This document shows positions 1 through 9,171 of a DNA stretch of 64,000 nt, one piece after another. The DNA lies in assembly GCF_036511935.1 (NCBI RefSeq), contig NZ_AP028878.1, forward strand, positions 3,720,001 through 3,784,000, written 5' to 3'. Numbering within the stretch: the stretch's first letter is position 1; every line of letters begins with the position of its first letter. Source of the DNA: Marinobacter nanhaiticus D15-8W (lineage in GTDB: Bacteria; Pseudomonadota; Gammaproteobacteria; Pseudomonadales; Oleiphilaceae). A program made the position numbers and the translations under genes. The notes beneath the pieces were generated by a model. The model was not told where the DNA came from. It saw only the letters and a list, made by a program, of their open reading frames with translations, and did not search any database.

Positions 1-214
1 GCTGGTGCTGATGCACACCTGCCCGCACCCACTTAATCCCGCAAGTGCTTACCCGCGCCATCCCGTCAAGGTGGAATTCCTGACAGGACCGGCGATGACC
101 GAAGACGACTACTGCCTGAACTTCCGCCCGGAAAACCGCCGCGCCCTGGAGAACACCCGGCTTTACTACCTGGACCCGGCCATCAGTCCGACCGTGGCGT
201 ACCAGAATCCATAA
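1..214 (+). CDS. DUF1989 urea carboxylase-associated protein 1 (UAAP1), C-terminal fragment
   Basis: This is the last ~70 residues of a protein whose start lies outside the window; the reading frame is open from base 2 to the TAA at 212-214. The tail (…NTRLYYLDPAISPTVAYQNP) and the position directly before a second DUF1989 gene and a urea-carboxylase-type enzyme fit urea carboxylase-associated protein 1. Published work on this family shows that such DUF1989 pairs form carboxyguanidine deiminase, acting on the product of guanidine carboxylation. Only 12 bases separate it from the next gene, so the two are surely co-transcribed. Substrate assignment is by family and context, not by residues seen here. 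Confidence 0.75.
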   Translation, partial: LVLMHTCPHPLNPASAYPRHPVKVEFLTGPAMTEDDYCLNFRPENRRALENTRLYYLDPAISPTVAYQNP

Positions 215-226
215 GGGAGCAAAAAA

Positions 227-868
227 ATGATCCGTGAAAGCCAACGTCAGATGCTCGCTGCCCATTTCCGGCAGGTGATCCCCGCCGGCGATTACTTCAT
301 CCACAAGATTCGGGCCGGAGACACCTTTCGCATCCTCGACCTCGAGGGTAACCAAGCCGCCGATACCCTGTTCTACAACGCCGATGACCCGGCAGAGCGC
401 TACAGCGCGGTGGATACGGTTCGCGAGAACGGCAACGTCTATCTCACCGCCGGGACCCTGCTCATGTCCAACCGGGGCAACCCCATGCTTGAAATCGTTG
501 CGGACACCTGCGGTCGGCACGACACCCTGGGCGGCGCCTGTGCCAGCGAAAGCAATACGGTCCGCTATGCCCTGGACAAACGTTGCATGCATTCCTGTCG
601 GGACAGCTGGATGCTGGCGATCAACCGCCACGAGGAATTCGGCCTGAGCAAACGGGATATCACGCACAACATCAATTTTTTCATGAACGTGCCGGTCACC
701 GCCGAAGGCGGGCTGACGTTCGAGGACGGTATCTCCGGGGCCGGCAAATACGTCGAACTGGAAGCCAAGATGGACATCACCGTGCTGATTTCCAATTGCC
801 CCCAGCTCAACAACCCGTGCAACGGCTATAACCCGACGCCCATTGAAGTGGCGGTCTGGTCGCAGTAA
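227..868 (+). CDS. DUF1989 urea carboxylase-associated protein 2 (UAAP2; probable carboxyguanidine deiminase subunit)
   Basis: A 213-residue DUF1989 protein, full length for the family. A Cys/His set that could bind metal is visible: C95, H98, C105, C120 and C124 ([22 protein letters not shown]). The ATG at 227 follows a GGGAG ribosome-binding site. It sits between UAAP1 and a multidomain biotin carboxylase, the standard order of clusters long annotated as urea degradation. In recently characterised bacteria the two DUF1989 proteins act as a heteromeric carboxyguanidine deiminase, giving allophanate from carboxyguanidine. I infer that role here; which of the published subunit names applies I cannot decide. 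No other sensible reading frame overlaps it. Confidence 0.85.
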   Translation: MIRESQRQMLAAHFRQVIPAGDYFIHKIRAGDTFRILDLEGNQAADTLFYNADDPAERYSAVDTVRENGNVYLTAGTLLMSNRGNPMLEIVADTCGRHDTLGGACASESNTVRYALDKRCMHSCRDSWMLAINRHEEFGLSKRDITHNINFFMNVPVTAEGGLTFEDGISGAGKYVELEAKMDITVLISNCPQLNNPCNGYNPTPIEVAVWSQ

Positions 869-972
869 GCGAAGGCTCACATCGGTCCTGCCCATCGACA
901 GGATCACCGCGGGGACGACCCTGCCGGACAGAACGTGAAGACGGGACGACCCGTCAGCTCAGGATCACCACC

Positions 973-3900
973 ATGTTCACCAAGGTATTGATTGCCAACC
1001 GCGGGGCCATTGCCACCCGCATCATCCGGACCCTGAAAACCCTCGGCATCACCAGCGTCGCCGTCTATGCCGAGGTCGATGCCGATTCACTCCACGTGCG
1101 CCAGGCCGACGAGGCGTATTCCCTCGGGCCGGGTAACGCCAGCCAGACCTACCTGGATCAGGACAAGCTGCTGGCGATCATGGAACACGCCAAGGTCGAC
1201 GCGGTCCATCCCGGCTACGGTTTCCTCAGCGAGAACCCGGCCTTCGTCGAACGTTGCGAAGCCGCGGGCATTGCCTTTATCGGACCCACCGCGCAACAAA
1301 TGCGGGACTTCGGTCTCAAGCACACCGCCCGGCAACTGGCCGAAGATGCACAGGTACCACTGCTGCCCGGCACGGGGTTGCTGGACGATGTTGCATCGGC
1401 ACAGGAAGCTGCCCGCACGATTGGCTTTCCGGTCATGCTCAAGAGCACAGCCGGCGGCGGCGGCATCGGCATGCAGATCTGCCACGACGACGCCAGTCTG
1501 CACCAGGCCTGGGACAGCGTGAAGCGTCTGAGCGCCAACAACTTCTCGAATGACGGGGTATTTCTCGAAAAGTACATCGACAAGGCGCGCCATATCGAAG
1601 TTCAGGTTTTCGGTGACGGCCGCGGCGAAGCCATCGCTATCGGTGAGCGGGACTGCTCTGCCCAGCGGCGCCACCAGAAGGTGATCGAGGAAACCCCGGC
1701 GCCGAACCTCCCCGACGATGTCCGTCACACCCTGCACGACACCGCCTCGCGATTGATGGCGGCCGTCGACTATCGCAACGCGGGCACCGTCGAGTTTATC
1801 GTCGACCAGGCCACCAACGCGTTCTACTTCCTGGAAGTGAACACCCGCTTACAGGTGGAACATGGGGTTACCGAGCAGGTATTCGGCGTGGATCTGGTGG
1901 CGTGGATGCTTCAGTTGGCTTCGGGTGACCTTCCTGCCCTGGAAGACCTGGAAAAGGAAACGGTACCGCAGGGCCATGCTATACAGGTGCGCCTCTATGC
2001 CGAGGATGCCAACAAGGACTTCCAGCCCTGTGCCGGCCTGCTGACAACCGTTCGCTTTCCAACCCTAGAGAACGGCCGGATCGACCACTGGATTGAAGCA
2101 GGCATCGAAGTACCGCCTTTGTTTGACCCGATGCTGGCGAAAGTGATCGTTCACCAGCAGGATCGCGAACGTGCGCTGCACGCGCTGGACGATGCCCTCG
2201 CCGGAACGGTGATCGAGGGCATCGAGACCAACCGGGATTACGTCAGGGATATCCTCGCGGACCCGGTCTTTGCCGAAGGCCGGATGACCACCCGTTACCT
2301 CAACGATTTCCGCTTCCAGCCAACGACCTTCGATGTGCTCTCGGCGGGAACCCTGACCACGGTGCAGGACTACCCGGGTCGCACCGGTTACTGGCCGGTG
2401 GGCGTACCACCTTCGGGGCCATTCGATAGCCTCAGTTTCCGCCTGGCCAACCGCCTCCTGGGCAACGACGACACCGCTGCAGGTCTAGAACTGACCCTCA
2501 ACGGTCCGATATTGCGGTTCAACACGCCCACAGTAATCGCGCTGACCGGCGCCGATATGGATGCCACCCTAGATGGCGAACCCGCAGCCCGCTTCCGTCC
2601 GCTATCGGTCAACGCTGGTCAAACGCTCAAACTGGGTAAGGTACGGGGACAGGGTGCCCGGGCCTATCTCGCTATTGCCGGCGGCATCCAGTGTGAGCCT
2701 TACCTGGGCTCGCGCAGCACCTTTACCCTGGGCCAATTTGGCGGGCATGGTGGCCGAGCGCTACGGTCCGGGGACGTGCTCCATATCAAGTCCGGAATGA
2801 CCGTGGGCAACGAAACCGCCCTGCCCCAGTCCATCCGTCCGGCTTTAAGCGATCACTGGACCCTGAGGGTGACCTATGGTCCCCACGGCGCTCCGGATTT
2901 CTTCACCGAAGAGGACATAGAGACCTTCTTCGGCACCGACTGGCAGGTGCACTACAACTCCAGTCGGACCGGTATTCGCCTGGTCGGGCCCAAGCCGCAA
3001 TGGGCCCGCCGGGATGGCGGCGAGGCCGGCATGCACCCCTCCAACATTCACGACAACGCCTACGCCGTCGGCACCGTGGATTTTACTGGCGACATGCCTG
3101 TTATCCTGGGCCCGGACGGACCGTCACTGGGCGGCTTCGTATGCCCTGTCACTACGATCAAAGCCGACCTGTGGAAACTGGGCCAGCTCAAGGCCGGCGA
3201 TCTCATTCGCTTCCAGCCCGTCAGCCTCGAGGAGGCCGACACACTGGCACTGGCCCAGGACAGGGGCGTGGCCGAATTCACGGTTTCAGATCGCACGGTG
3301 GATACGTTCCGGCCCGACACCCCCGTTCTAAAAAGACTCAGTGGCGAGCAGGCCGGTGTCGAGGTCGTCTATCGACCGGCCGGCGACCGATACCTGCTGA
3401 TCGAGTACGGCCCGCTGGAACTGGACCTGCGGCTTCGCTTCCGAGCCCATACCCTGATGCTCTGGCTGGAAGACCAGAAACTGGACGGCATCCTCGAACT
3501 GACCCCGGGCATCCGCTCGCTCCAGGTCCATTTCGATCCGATGGTACTTCCCAGAACGCAACTACTGGACCTGCTGGAAGCAGCGGAAGAACATCTGCAG
3601 CAACAGAAAGACCTGGAAGTGCCGTCCCGTATCGTTCACCTGCCTCTGTCCTGGGACGACGAGGCGTGTCGACTGGCGATCGAGAAGTACATGCAGTCGG
3701 TGCGCAAGGACGCGCCCTGGTGCCCGAGCAATATCGAATTCATTCGCCGCATCAACGGGCTCGACAGTATCGATGAGGTCAAGCGCGTCCTGTTCGAGGC
3801 CAGCTATGTTGTGATGGGTCTGGGGGATGTCTACCTCGGCGCGCCGGTCGCCACGCCTTACGACCCCCGGCACCGGCTGGTGACCACCAAGTACAATCCG

Positions 3901-4560
3901 GCCCGGACCTGGACGGCAGAGAATTCCGTGGGCATCGGCGGTTCCTACCTGTGCGTCTATGGCATGGAAGGTCCCGGCGGTTACCAGTTTGTCGGGCGCA
4001 CATTGCAGATGTGGAACCGTTACCGCAAGACCGCGGCGTTCGAAGAGCCATACCTGCTGCGGTTCTTCGACCAGATTCGCTTCTACGAAGTCAGCGCAGA
4101 CGAACTCGTGCAGATCCGCCGGGATTTTCCCAAGGGCGACTACCCGCTGAAAGTCGAGGAAACCACCTTCAGCCTCAACGACTACCAGGCGTTCCTCGAA
4201 AAGAACGCAAACGATATCGAAACCTTCACGACACAGCGCAATGCGGCATTCGACGAAGAGCTGGAACGCTGGGTCGCCAGCGGTCAGATCAACTTCGAAT
4301 CCCAGCAGGATCTCGCCGAGCATGAGGGCGATGGGTTACCGGATGGCATCCCGGTTGAGTCACCGGTCGCGGGCAGTCTCTGGCAGCTGTCGGTGGCGGA
4401 GGGAGACACCGTCGAAGAAGGCCAGACCGTCGCCATCCTGGAATCCATGAAGATGGAAATCGAGGTTGCGGCCCCGGTTGCGGGGAAGATTCTGGCGATC
4501 AGTCGCTCCGAAGGACAACAAATCGACGCTGGCCAGGCTCTCATGGTGCTGGAGAGGTGA
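973..4560 (+). CDS. Urea/guanidine carboxylase, biotin-dependent
   Basis: A 1195-residue cytoplasmic enzyme with the full urea-carboxylase domain order: biotin carboxylase N-domain (residues 1-110, starting MFTKVLIANRGAIA), ATP-grasp with glycine loop GGGGIGM at about 160-166, biotin carboxylase C-domain (to about 440), KipA-like AHS2 and KipI-like AHS1 carboxyltransferase domains (about 460-980), and a C-terminal biotinyl domain whose ESMKME motif places the biotin lysine at K1160. It uses ATP and bicarbonate to carboxylate urea or guanidine. Two upstream DUF1989 genes point to guanidine. No allophanate hydrolase follows: the next gene is convergent. A 104-bp gap precedes the start and a perfect hairpin terminator follows the stop. 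Confidence 0.93.
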   Translation: MFTKVLIANRGAIATRIIRTLKTLGITSVAVYAEVDADSLHVRQADEAYSLGPGNASQTYLDQDKLLAIMEHAKVDAVHPGYGFLSENPAFVERCEAAGIAFIGPTAQQMRDFGLKHTARQLAEDAQVPLLPGTGLLDDVASAQEAARTIGFPVMLKSTAGGGGIGMQICHDDASLHQAWDSVKRLSANNFSNDGVFLEKYIDKARHIEVQVFGDGRGEAIAIGERDCSAQRRHQKVIEETPAPNLPDDVRHTLHDTASRLMAAVDYRNAGTVEFIVDQATNAFYFLEVNTRLQVEHGVTEQVFGVDLVAWMLQLASGDLPALEDLEKETVPQGHAIQVRLYAEDANKDFQPCAGLLTTVRFPTLENGRIDHWIEAGIEVPPLFDPMLAKVIVHQQDRERALHALDDALAGTVIEGIETNRDYVRDILADPVFAEGRMTTRYLNDFRFQPTTFDVLSAGTLTTVQDYPGRTGYWPVGVPPSGPFDSLSFRLANRLLGNDDTAAGLELTLNGPILRFNTPTVIALTGADMDATLDGEPAARFRPLSVNAGQTLKLGKVRGQGARAYLAIAGGIQCEPYLGSRSTFTLGQFGGHGGRALRSGDVLHIKSGMTVGNETALPQSIRPALSDHWTLRVTYGPHGAPDFFTEEDIETFFGTDWQVHYNSSRTGIRLVGPKPQWARRDGGEAGMHPSNIHDNAYAVGTVDFTGDMPVILGPDGPSLGGFVCPVTTIKADLWKLGQLKAGDLIRFQPVSLEEADTLALAQDRGVAEFTVSDRTVDTFRPDTPVLKRLSGEQAGVEVVYRPAGDRYLLIEYGPLELDLRLRFRAHTLMLWLEDQKLDGILELTPGIRSLQVHFDPMVLPRTQLLDLLEAAEEHLQQQKDLEVPSRIVHLPLSWDDEACRLAIEKYMQSVRKDAPWCPSNIEFIRRINGLDSIDEVKRVLFEASYVVMGLGDVYLGAPVATPYDPRHRLVTTKYNPARTWTAENSVGIGGSYLCVYGMEGPGGYQFVGRTLQMWNRYRKTAAFEEPYLLRFFDQIRFYEVSADELVQIRRDFPKGDYPLKVEETTFSLNDYQAFLEKNANDIETFTTQRNAAFDEELERWVASGQINFESQQDLAEHEGDGLPDGIPVESPVAGSLWQLSVAEGDTVEEGQTVAILESMKMEIEVAAPVAGKILAISRSEGQQIDAGQALMVLER

Positions 4561-4562
4561 CA

Positions 4563-4583
4563 GGGGAGGCATAAAGCCTCCCC
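4563..4583. terminator. Bidirectional hairpin between convergent genes
   Basis: Perfect 8-bp stem ggggaggc / gcctcccc with a 5-base loop (ataaa), lying in the 32-bp gap between the carboxylase stop (4560) and the end of the convergent cytochrome gene (4593). There is no long T run on either side, so termination strength is uncertain, but position and symmetry suit a shared terminator. Confidence 0.65.
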
Positions 4584-4592
4584 GAGCCTCCA

Positions 4593-5804
4593 TCAAGGCG
4601 CAGGACAGGACAGCGAATCGAGGCTGTTAATCCAGGCTTCGATCAGTGCCAACCCTTCGTCATGGACAATCGTGCGCCCGATCTCGGGCATCTTGTCCCC
4701 CGGCTCGTTACTGGCCATTCGGAAATGCAGAATCGAAGTGGCCGCATCGCCCGGCACCACATCATAGCTCAGGCTACCGCCGCCGTAGGCCACCGGTTTC
4801 TTGCAAACGCCGTGCTTGGTTGGTTCGCTGGCATAGTCGCGCCAGTACTCCAGGTGCAGACCGGTATTGCTGGCACCCCCTTCCGGCCGGTGGCAATGGG
4901 CGCAATTGACATCCATGTAGCCCTTGGCCAGCGCCATCAACTCCGTATCGGACTTACCCGCTAGCAAGGTCGCGTCAATGTCGTTGTAGGCGGGAATCGT
5001 ATCGATGGTATTCAGATCCGCCGGCACGCCCTTCAGGATGCCGGCTTGCTGCCAATGCGCAAGCTGGTTTTCGGCCCCCGAGGTGTAGTCGAGGTTCCGG
5101 TTCAGCAATCGTGCTTTGGGACCGATCGGCACGATACCGTTGGTGGCTCCATCGTTATATTGATGGCATTGCTTGCACTGGTTCTTGTCCGGCACCTGGT
5201 AGGCCAGGTCGATCTGGCTGCCGTTATGCACAGTGGAAACGTTCACCGTACCACCGGCCACCTGCAACTCGGCATCGGTAAAATCGTCATTCCAGATATA
5301 AGGTAAGGCCACCCAGCCGCTCTCGCGATGAATCAGCAGACGGGTTTCGACCAGGGTTTCGTTCTCCGGTCCGCGGAAGGCCGTATCCGCCGGGATCGAG
5401 AAAGTCTTGCTGATCACCGTCCCCACCGGGAACTCGAACGCCTCGTTAGCGCTGTATGTCGCCTGCGAGCCCTCCGGCATGAAGACGAAGCGATACTTGC
5501 TGGAATAATCTGTAAACAGCGGCGTAGTCAGGTCGTAAGGGATACCCGTGGCGTTTGGGTTCGCCGTGGGGTCTTCCGCATCGGCAAACAGACGGTAGCT
5601 GCTGAGGTACTTACAGTCCGCCGTATTGAGCGCGGCCTGGTTGATAGCGCCGCCCAGCTCGCCGCAAACGCCGCTTTCCTTTGAAGGACTGGTCGGTTCA
5701 GCGGTGTCGTCGTCACCTGAACCGCCGCCACCGCCACAGGCCGCCAACAGCAATGTGCAACCCAACACACCCAATGCACTTCGACCGGTCTTGTTAAAAA
5801 TCAT
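4593..5804 (-). CDS. Diheme c-type cytochrome lipoprotein (SO2930 / TIGR03806-like)
   Basis: 403 residues. The N-terminus is a lipoprotein signal (LLLAACGGGGGSG), so the mature protein is lipid-anchored in the periplasm or outer membrane. Two CxxCH haem-binding motifs are present: CKQCH at C210-H214 and CAHCH at C301-H305, the second in a cytochrome-c-like C-terminal segment ending with a GDKMPEIG stretch that could supply the axial Met. Family knowledge: this type (SO2930-like) is regularly encoded next to a parallel beta-helix protein of the TIGR03805 type, and that is the upstream gene here, 63 bp away on the same strand. Electron donor and acceptor are unknown. A hairpin lies in the gap before its start. 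Confidence 0.8.
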   Translation of the reverse strand: MIFNKTGRSALGVLGCTLLLAACGGGGGSGDDDTAEPTSPSKESGVCGELGGAINQAALNTADCKYLSSYRLFADAEDPTANPNATGIPYDLTTPLFTDYSSKYRFVFMPEGSQATYSANEAFEFPVGTVISKTFSIPADTAFRGPENETLVETRLLIHRESGWVALPYIWNDDFTDAELQVAGGTVNVSTVHNGSQIDLAYQVPDKNQCKQCHQYNDGATNGIVPIGPKARLLNRNLDYTSGAENQLAHWQQAGILKGVPADLNTIDTIPAYNDIDATLLAGKSDTELMALAKGYMDVNCAHCHRPEGGASNTGLHLEYWRDYASEPTKHGVCKKPVAYGGGSLSYDVVPGDAATSILHFRMASNEPGDKMPEIGRTIVHDEGLALIEAWINSLDSLSCPAP

Positions 5805-5823
5805 GGAATTCGACTCCTCGGCC

Positions 5824-5849
5824 GCCTCCGCTGGATTGGCAGCGGAGGC
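5824..5849. repeat. 10-bp inverted repeat between beta-helix and cytochrome genes
   Basis: Perfect stem gcctccgctg / cagcggaggc with a 6-base loop, inside the 63-bp intercistronic gap of the minus-strand pair. It starts 19 bases past the beta-helix stop. It could be a partial terminator, an mRNA stabiliser for the upstream message, or a processing site; there is no T run. Confidence 0.6.
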
Positions 5850-5867
5850 ATGTTGATGCGGGGAAAA

Positions 5868-7358
5868 TCAAAGCGCGCAGGACGCCGCGCTGGGATCACC
5901 GGTTTCGCTCGAACCACAACCGTAGGCCGTGCCATTGATCGTGGCGGAGGAGGCCGGTAACCGGGCTAAGGGCGTGCCACAACTCAGCAGACTGCTCTGC
6001 GTGGCCTCGAAGAACAGCCGTGGCTGGGGTGTCATCGAGCCGCCGAAGTTGGTCGGATCAGTGGGATCGGTGCCATAGACCTGGCCATAGCTCACGTTTC
6101 CATTGCTCTCCGCGCAGATCATGTCCGCCGGGCCGAAAGGTGCTCCGGTCGTATTCGGATCTACACCGGCGTTGGCCAGCAACTCGCCCAGACCGTCGTA
6201 AAGCACGGCGGGAAAGGCGCTATGGGTCACCAAATAGCCGTTGATGATGTCTTGAATAAACGCCCCCTCAGGTGCAGTACTGGATTCCGAAATGGCGTTG
6301 TCATGGACGTGGATATTGCGGGGTACAGGCTTCCAACCGTCATCGATCACCGGCGCATAGGTCGGATTTGCATAACTGAGCTGATCATCCGCGAGGTAGT
6401 AGGAACTGATCGCCACCGAAGTCGTTTTATGACCGCTGATGGTGTTGTTGTAGATCTCCACATCGCTGGTCGACAGCACGATCACACCGGTGCCCGGCGG
6501 CACGATATGCACCCCCGCGGGATTGGCACTGGCGTTGGCAAAGTTCTCGGTGTTGTTGTCGGTGACTTCATTGTCGAAGACCCGCACCGTGGAGCCATAC
6601 AGCCCGTTGCCGATCGGTAGGTCGAACACCAGGATCCCGCCCGTGTTACCGGTGGCAACATTGTCGTAGACATCGGCGTTGGTGGAGTTCTCGATTTCGA
6701 TACCTGCGACGTTCTCTACCGCCTCGTTACGCCGCACGACGATGTTGCTGGACTGCCCCACGTAGACCCCGGCGTCCGCTGAGCCGCGCACGTAGGAATC
6801 CTCGATCAGGATGTTCTGGCACTCCACTGGGTAGAGGCCGTAGGCACCGTTGTTTTCGTCCAATTCGCCCTCCCATACCGTGGCGACGGACTGAATATGG
6901 ATGCCGTCGGTGTCCTTGAGCTTGATGGCATTGTTCGCGGCCTCGTAGACACCGATGTCCTTGATGGTGATATTGCTGCCGTTCTGGACGAAAATGCCGT
7001 CACCACCCGCCGAGCCGGAGAAGTCGAGGATCGTCTTGTCCATGCCGTAGCCCATGATGGTGATGTTGTTCACCGGCGTGCCGTCACCATCGGAATCCGC
7101 GTCGAAGGTCAGGGTATCAGCCATATCGAAGCGACCTTCGGGGAACACGATCACCGCGCCGGATTCGGCGTTGATGAAGGCTTCCTTGGCATTCTGGGTC
7201 AGGTTATCCGAGGCCAGCATGATCGCCCCGATGGGAAACTGGGATGAAGTGTCTGGATCGTCGTCGCTATCGGAGCTGCCGCCGCAGCCAGCCAGACTCA
7301 CGACCAGAAGCAACGCACTGAATGCCATACCGGCTTGAAACGCTTTCTCTCTTATCAT
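5868..7358 (-). CDS. Parallel beta-helix repeat lipoprotein (TIGR03805-like)
   Basis: About 496 residues from the ATG at 7358, chosen because it has AGGGAG upstream and begins a clean lipoprotein signal (MIREKAFQAG…LVVSLAGC, lipid cysteine C25); the open frame extends 39 codons further upstream without a better start. An acidic linker (SSDSDDDPD) is followed by a long right-handed beta-helix with repeated short turns such as NITIMGYG, NITIKDIG, NIVVRRNEA and VEIYNNTIS. The protein resembles pectate-lyase-type folds, but I see no evidence for a polysaccharide substrate. It is transcribed together with the diheme cytochrome. The tail has cysteines (CGTP, YGCGSS, SCAL) that may form disulfides. 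Function of the pair is unknown. Confidence 0.8.
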   Translation of the reverse strand: MIREKAFQAGMAFSALLLVVSLAGCGGSSDSDDDPDTSSQFPIGAIMLASDNLTQNAKEAFINAESGAVIVFPEGRFDMADTLTFDADSDGDGTPVNNITIMGYGMDKTILDFSGSAGGDGIFVQNGSNITIKDIGVYEAANNAIKLKDTDGIHIQSVATVWEGELDENNGAYGLYPVECQNILIEDSYVRGSADAGVYVGQSSNIVVRRNEAVENVAGIEIENSTNADVYDNVATGNTGGILVFDLPIGNGLYGSTVRVFDNEVTDNNTENFANASANPAGVHIVPPGTGVIVLSTSDVEIYNNTISGHKTTSVAISSYYLADDQLSYANPTYAPVIDDGWKPVPRNIHVHDNAISESSTAPEGAFIQDIINGYLVTHSAFPAVLYDGLGELLANAGVDPNTTGAPFGPADMICAESNGNVSYGQVYGTDPTDPTNFGGSMTPQPRLFFEATQSSLLSCGTPLARLPASSATINGTAYGCGSSETGDPSAASCAL

Positions 7359-7563
7359 TGTTATCCACTCCCTGTTCTTGTGGTTATACCGGGGGTCCGG
7401 ATATGTCCAACTTAGGAAGCGGTCAGGGAAGCCGCGAGCGAAAGCAGCATGCAGATCCCTCAAGCCACTGTGCAATTCCTGAAATCCCTTGGGAGGCAGG
7501 CGCTATAAGGCCTATGCCGGAACCCTGGAATCGATGTGCAAAAGATGAAATTCCAGGATCTGA

Positions 7564-8580
7564 TCAGTTGTCTGCGGGTACCTTGCCGCCCGCCTGCCGG
7601 TACTCGGTCGGGGTCATAGCAGTGATTTCCCTGAACGCCCGGTTAAATGAGCTGAGGGTGCGGTAACCCACATCGAGGGAAATATTGAGGATAGGCGTTT
7701 CCGGCTCGCGCAGCAGACGGCGGGAGGCATCGGCGATGCGCAACTGGTTGATGTAGTCGTTGAAGTTGCGGTAACCGAGGGTCTGGTTGATGACCCGTCG
7801 CAGGCGGTATTCCGGAATCTCCGTTGCCTGAGAGAGCATGGCCAGGGTTAGTCGCTCAGTGCGGTAGTACCCCTGCTCCATGGTCCGCGCCAGCTGCAGG
7901 GCATCGGCGCCCTGCTCGACACAGGGCCGGGAAGGCGGATTGGCTGCAGGCATGCTTTCCGCCTCGGTCACCTCCAGCACTCCCTGGCGCCCCTGGATCA
8001 GGAAAGACGCCGCAAGAAAGGCTGCGATTGCCGTAACGAGCCCTGGCATAAGCTCATCGGACCACCCCATATTGAGCGTCACCGCTGCCCAGCCCACGGC
8101 ACCACCCACCACTAACAGGATGAACAACCGCGCCCGGCGGCGTGCCTCCACCAGATCATCCCGCCAGTGGGACACCACATGCCAGAAGCCCCGTAGCATG
8201 ATGGCATATTCGAAGTAGCGTCCCAGGCTCCAACCCAGGAAAACGCCTGGGGCGAACGGGTCGTCAGGGCCCACGAATGGCCGTGCGACGGCAGGCGCAA
8301 TAAAGCTATAGACCGCCATTGCCCCCCAGATGCTTATCAGTTTTGGCCGACGGGCGAAGGTGAGCTCGCACAGTAGCCAGAAAAGCCCCGGCAATGCGGT
8401 CTGGATATCCGAGGTAATCCAACGCCATTGGGGATCGACCAGCGGATCGAGCAGGAACGCGACGGACGTGAGGACAATGAGCAGGAAGACACGGCCGATC
8501 CAAGAATGCCGGAAATCGCGCAGGATCACGACGCTCAGCAGACACAGGCAACCGAGGCCGAAGCCGGTCAGCAAATGCAC
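7564..8580 (-). CDS. AraC-family transcriptional regulator with N-terminal membrane segments
   Basis: 338 residues from the GTG at 8580, preferred because AAAGG lies 7 bases upstream; the frame can be extended to a TTG at 8646 that has no ribosome-binding site. The first ~210 residues are mostly hydrophobic helices (for example HLLTGFGLGCLCLLSVVIL, LFILLVVGGAVGWAAV), suggesting about seven membrane spans; the last ~100 residues are an AraC double helix-turn-helix ending in the usual signature region (ILNISLDVGYRTLSSFNRAF). Such proteins couple a membrane sensor to DNA binding. It lies upstream of the beta-helix/cytochrome pair on the same strand, 205 bp away, and may control it; the signal is unknown. 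Confidence 0.8.
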   Translation of the reverse strand: MHLLTGFGLGCLCLLSVVILRDFRHSWIGRVFLLIVLTSVAFLLDPLVDPQWRWITSDIQTALPGLFWLLCELTFARRPKLISIWGAMAVYSFIAPAVARPFVGPDDPFAPGVFLGWSLGRYFEYAIMLRGFWHVVSHWRDDLVEARRRARLFILLVVGGAVGWAAVTLNMGWSDELMPGLVTAIAAFLAASFLIQGRQGVLEVTEAESMPAANPPSRPCVEQGADALQLARTMEQGYYRTERLTLAMLSQATEIPEYRLRRVINQTLGYRNFNDYINQLRIADASRRLLREPETPILNISLDVGYRTLSSFNRAFREITAMTPTEYRQAGGKVPADN

Positions 8581-8776
8581 GGAAGAACCTTTAGTTATTC
8601 TTGTGGTGGTGTCCCTCAAGTCTATGCCGCCGGTAAAAATGATCAAGTGTCACGAAACGGCTCTGTGTTTGCCAACCAGAAGCAGTGTCTGCCGCACCGG
8701 CTGACGTCCGATAACGTAGAGGGGAAGACTGAACGGCGCCGGGATAAAAAAAAGCCGCATAGCCGGAGACACCGAT

Positions 8777-8956
8777 CTAATGTGACTTGACCTTCTGCTT
8801 GCCACAGCGCTCGCACCGATAAACAGTCACCAGCTTGCCAGCTTTGACGTCGAACTCCTTGTCCTTGCAGACCACCCACTTGTGGACGTCATGTTGACAA
8901 AGCCCCTTGCGGGGTTTCTTCTTTTCCGGTCGTTTGAAGGGAAGGATATCGCCCAT
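8777..8956 (-). CDS. Small zinc-ribbon-like protein, 59 residues
   Basis: A short gene read directly from the sequence: ATG at 8956, TAG at 8777-8779. The product starts MGDILPFKRPEKKKPRKG and carries C20, H23, H26, C30 and a C48-ERC51 pair (YRCERCGKQKVKSH), the spacing of a small treble or ribbon-type zinc site. It is very basic, with 15 lysines in 59 residues, which suggests nucleic-acid or ribosome contact. Conserved Cys pairs and codon use like the neighbours argue that it is real. No function is known to me. A weak stem followed by eight T residues (minus strand, about 8745-8770) lies just past the stop. Confidence 0.7.
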   Translation of the reverse strand: MGDILPFKRPEKKKPRKGLCQHDVHKWVVCKDKEFDVKAGKLVTVYRCERCGKQKVKSH

Positions 8957-9171
8957 AGCGGTTCACTCACGGTTGTACCGATATTGAGCATACCGCCAAC
9001 CGCCCTGCTCGGGAAGCAAGCACATCGCTACCCATCAACACTAAAATCGTTAAACAGTGCAATCATTTAAAAAGCTACAGTGCCAATCCGCGCCGCACCT
9101 GCTAGCTTAAATAAGGCAGGATGCATCATCGAGGCTACCAGGGACGCTAACCGTGAGTTACGTTCTTTCCT
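8957..9171. other. AT-rich intergenic region, probable promoters
   Basis: 215 bp between divergent genes. It is clearly richer in A+T than its flanks (ttaaacagtgcaatcattta area, 9050-9070) and holds no convincing gene. It probably carries promoters for the zinc-ribbon gene and the broken binding-protein gene, but I could not fix -35/-10 boxes. Confidence 0.4.

Noticed and set aside
3562-4323. 253-codon antisense frame inside the carboxylase gene
   Set aside because: Shadow of a high-GC coding region; no motifs on its own strand.
8745-8770. Intrinsic terminator after the zinc-ribbon gene
   Set aside because: There are eight T residues on the minus strand, but the stem is only 3 bp plus mismatches; mentioned only in the gene entry.
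8643-8879. Minus-strand 78-codon frame next to the zinc-ribbon gene
   Set aside because: It overlaps the better-supported 59-residue Cys-pair gene in another frame and lacks conserved features.
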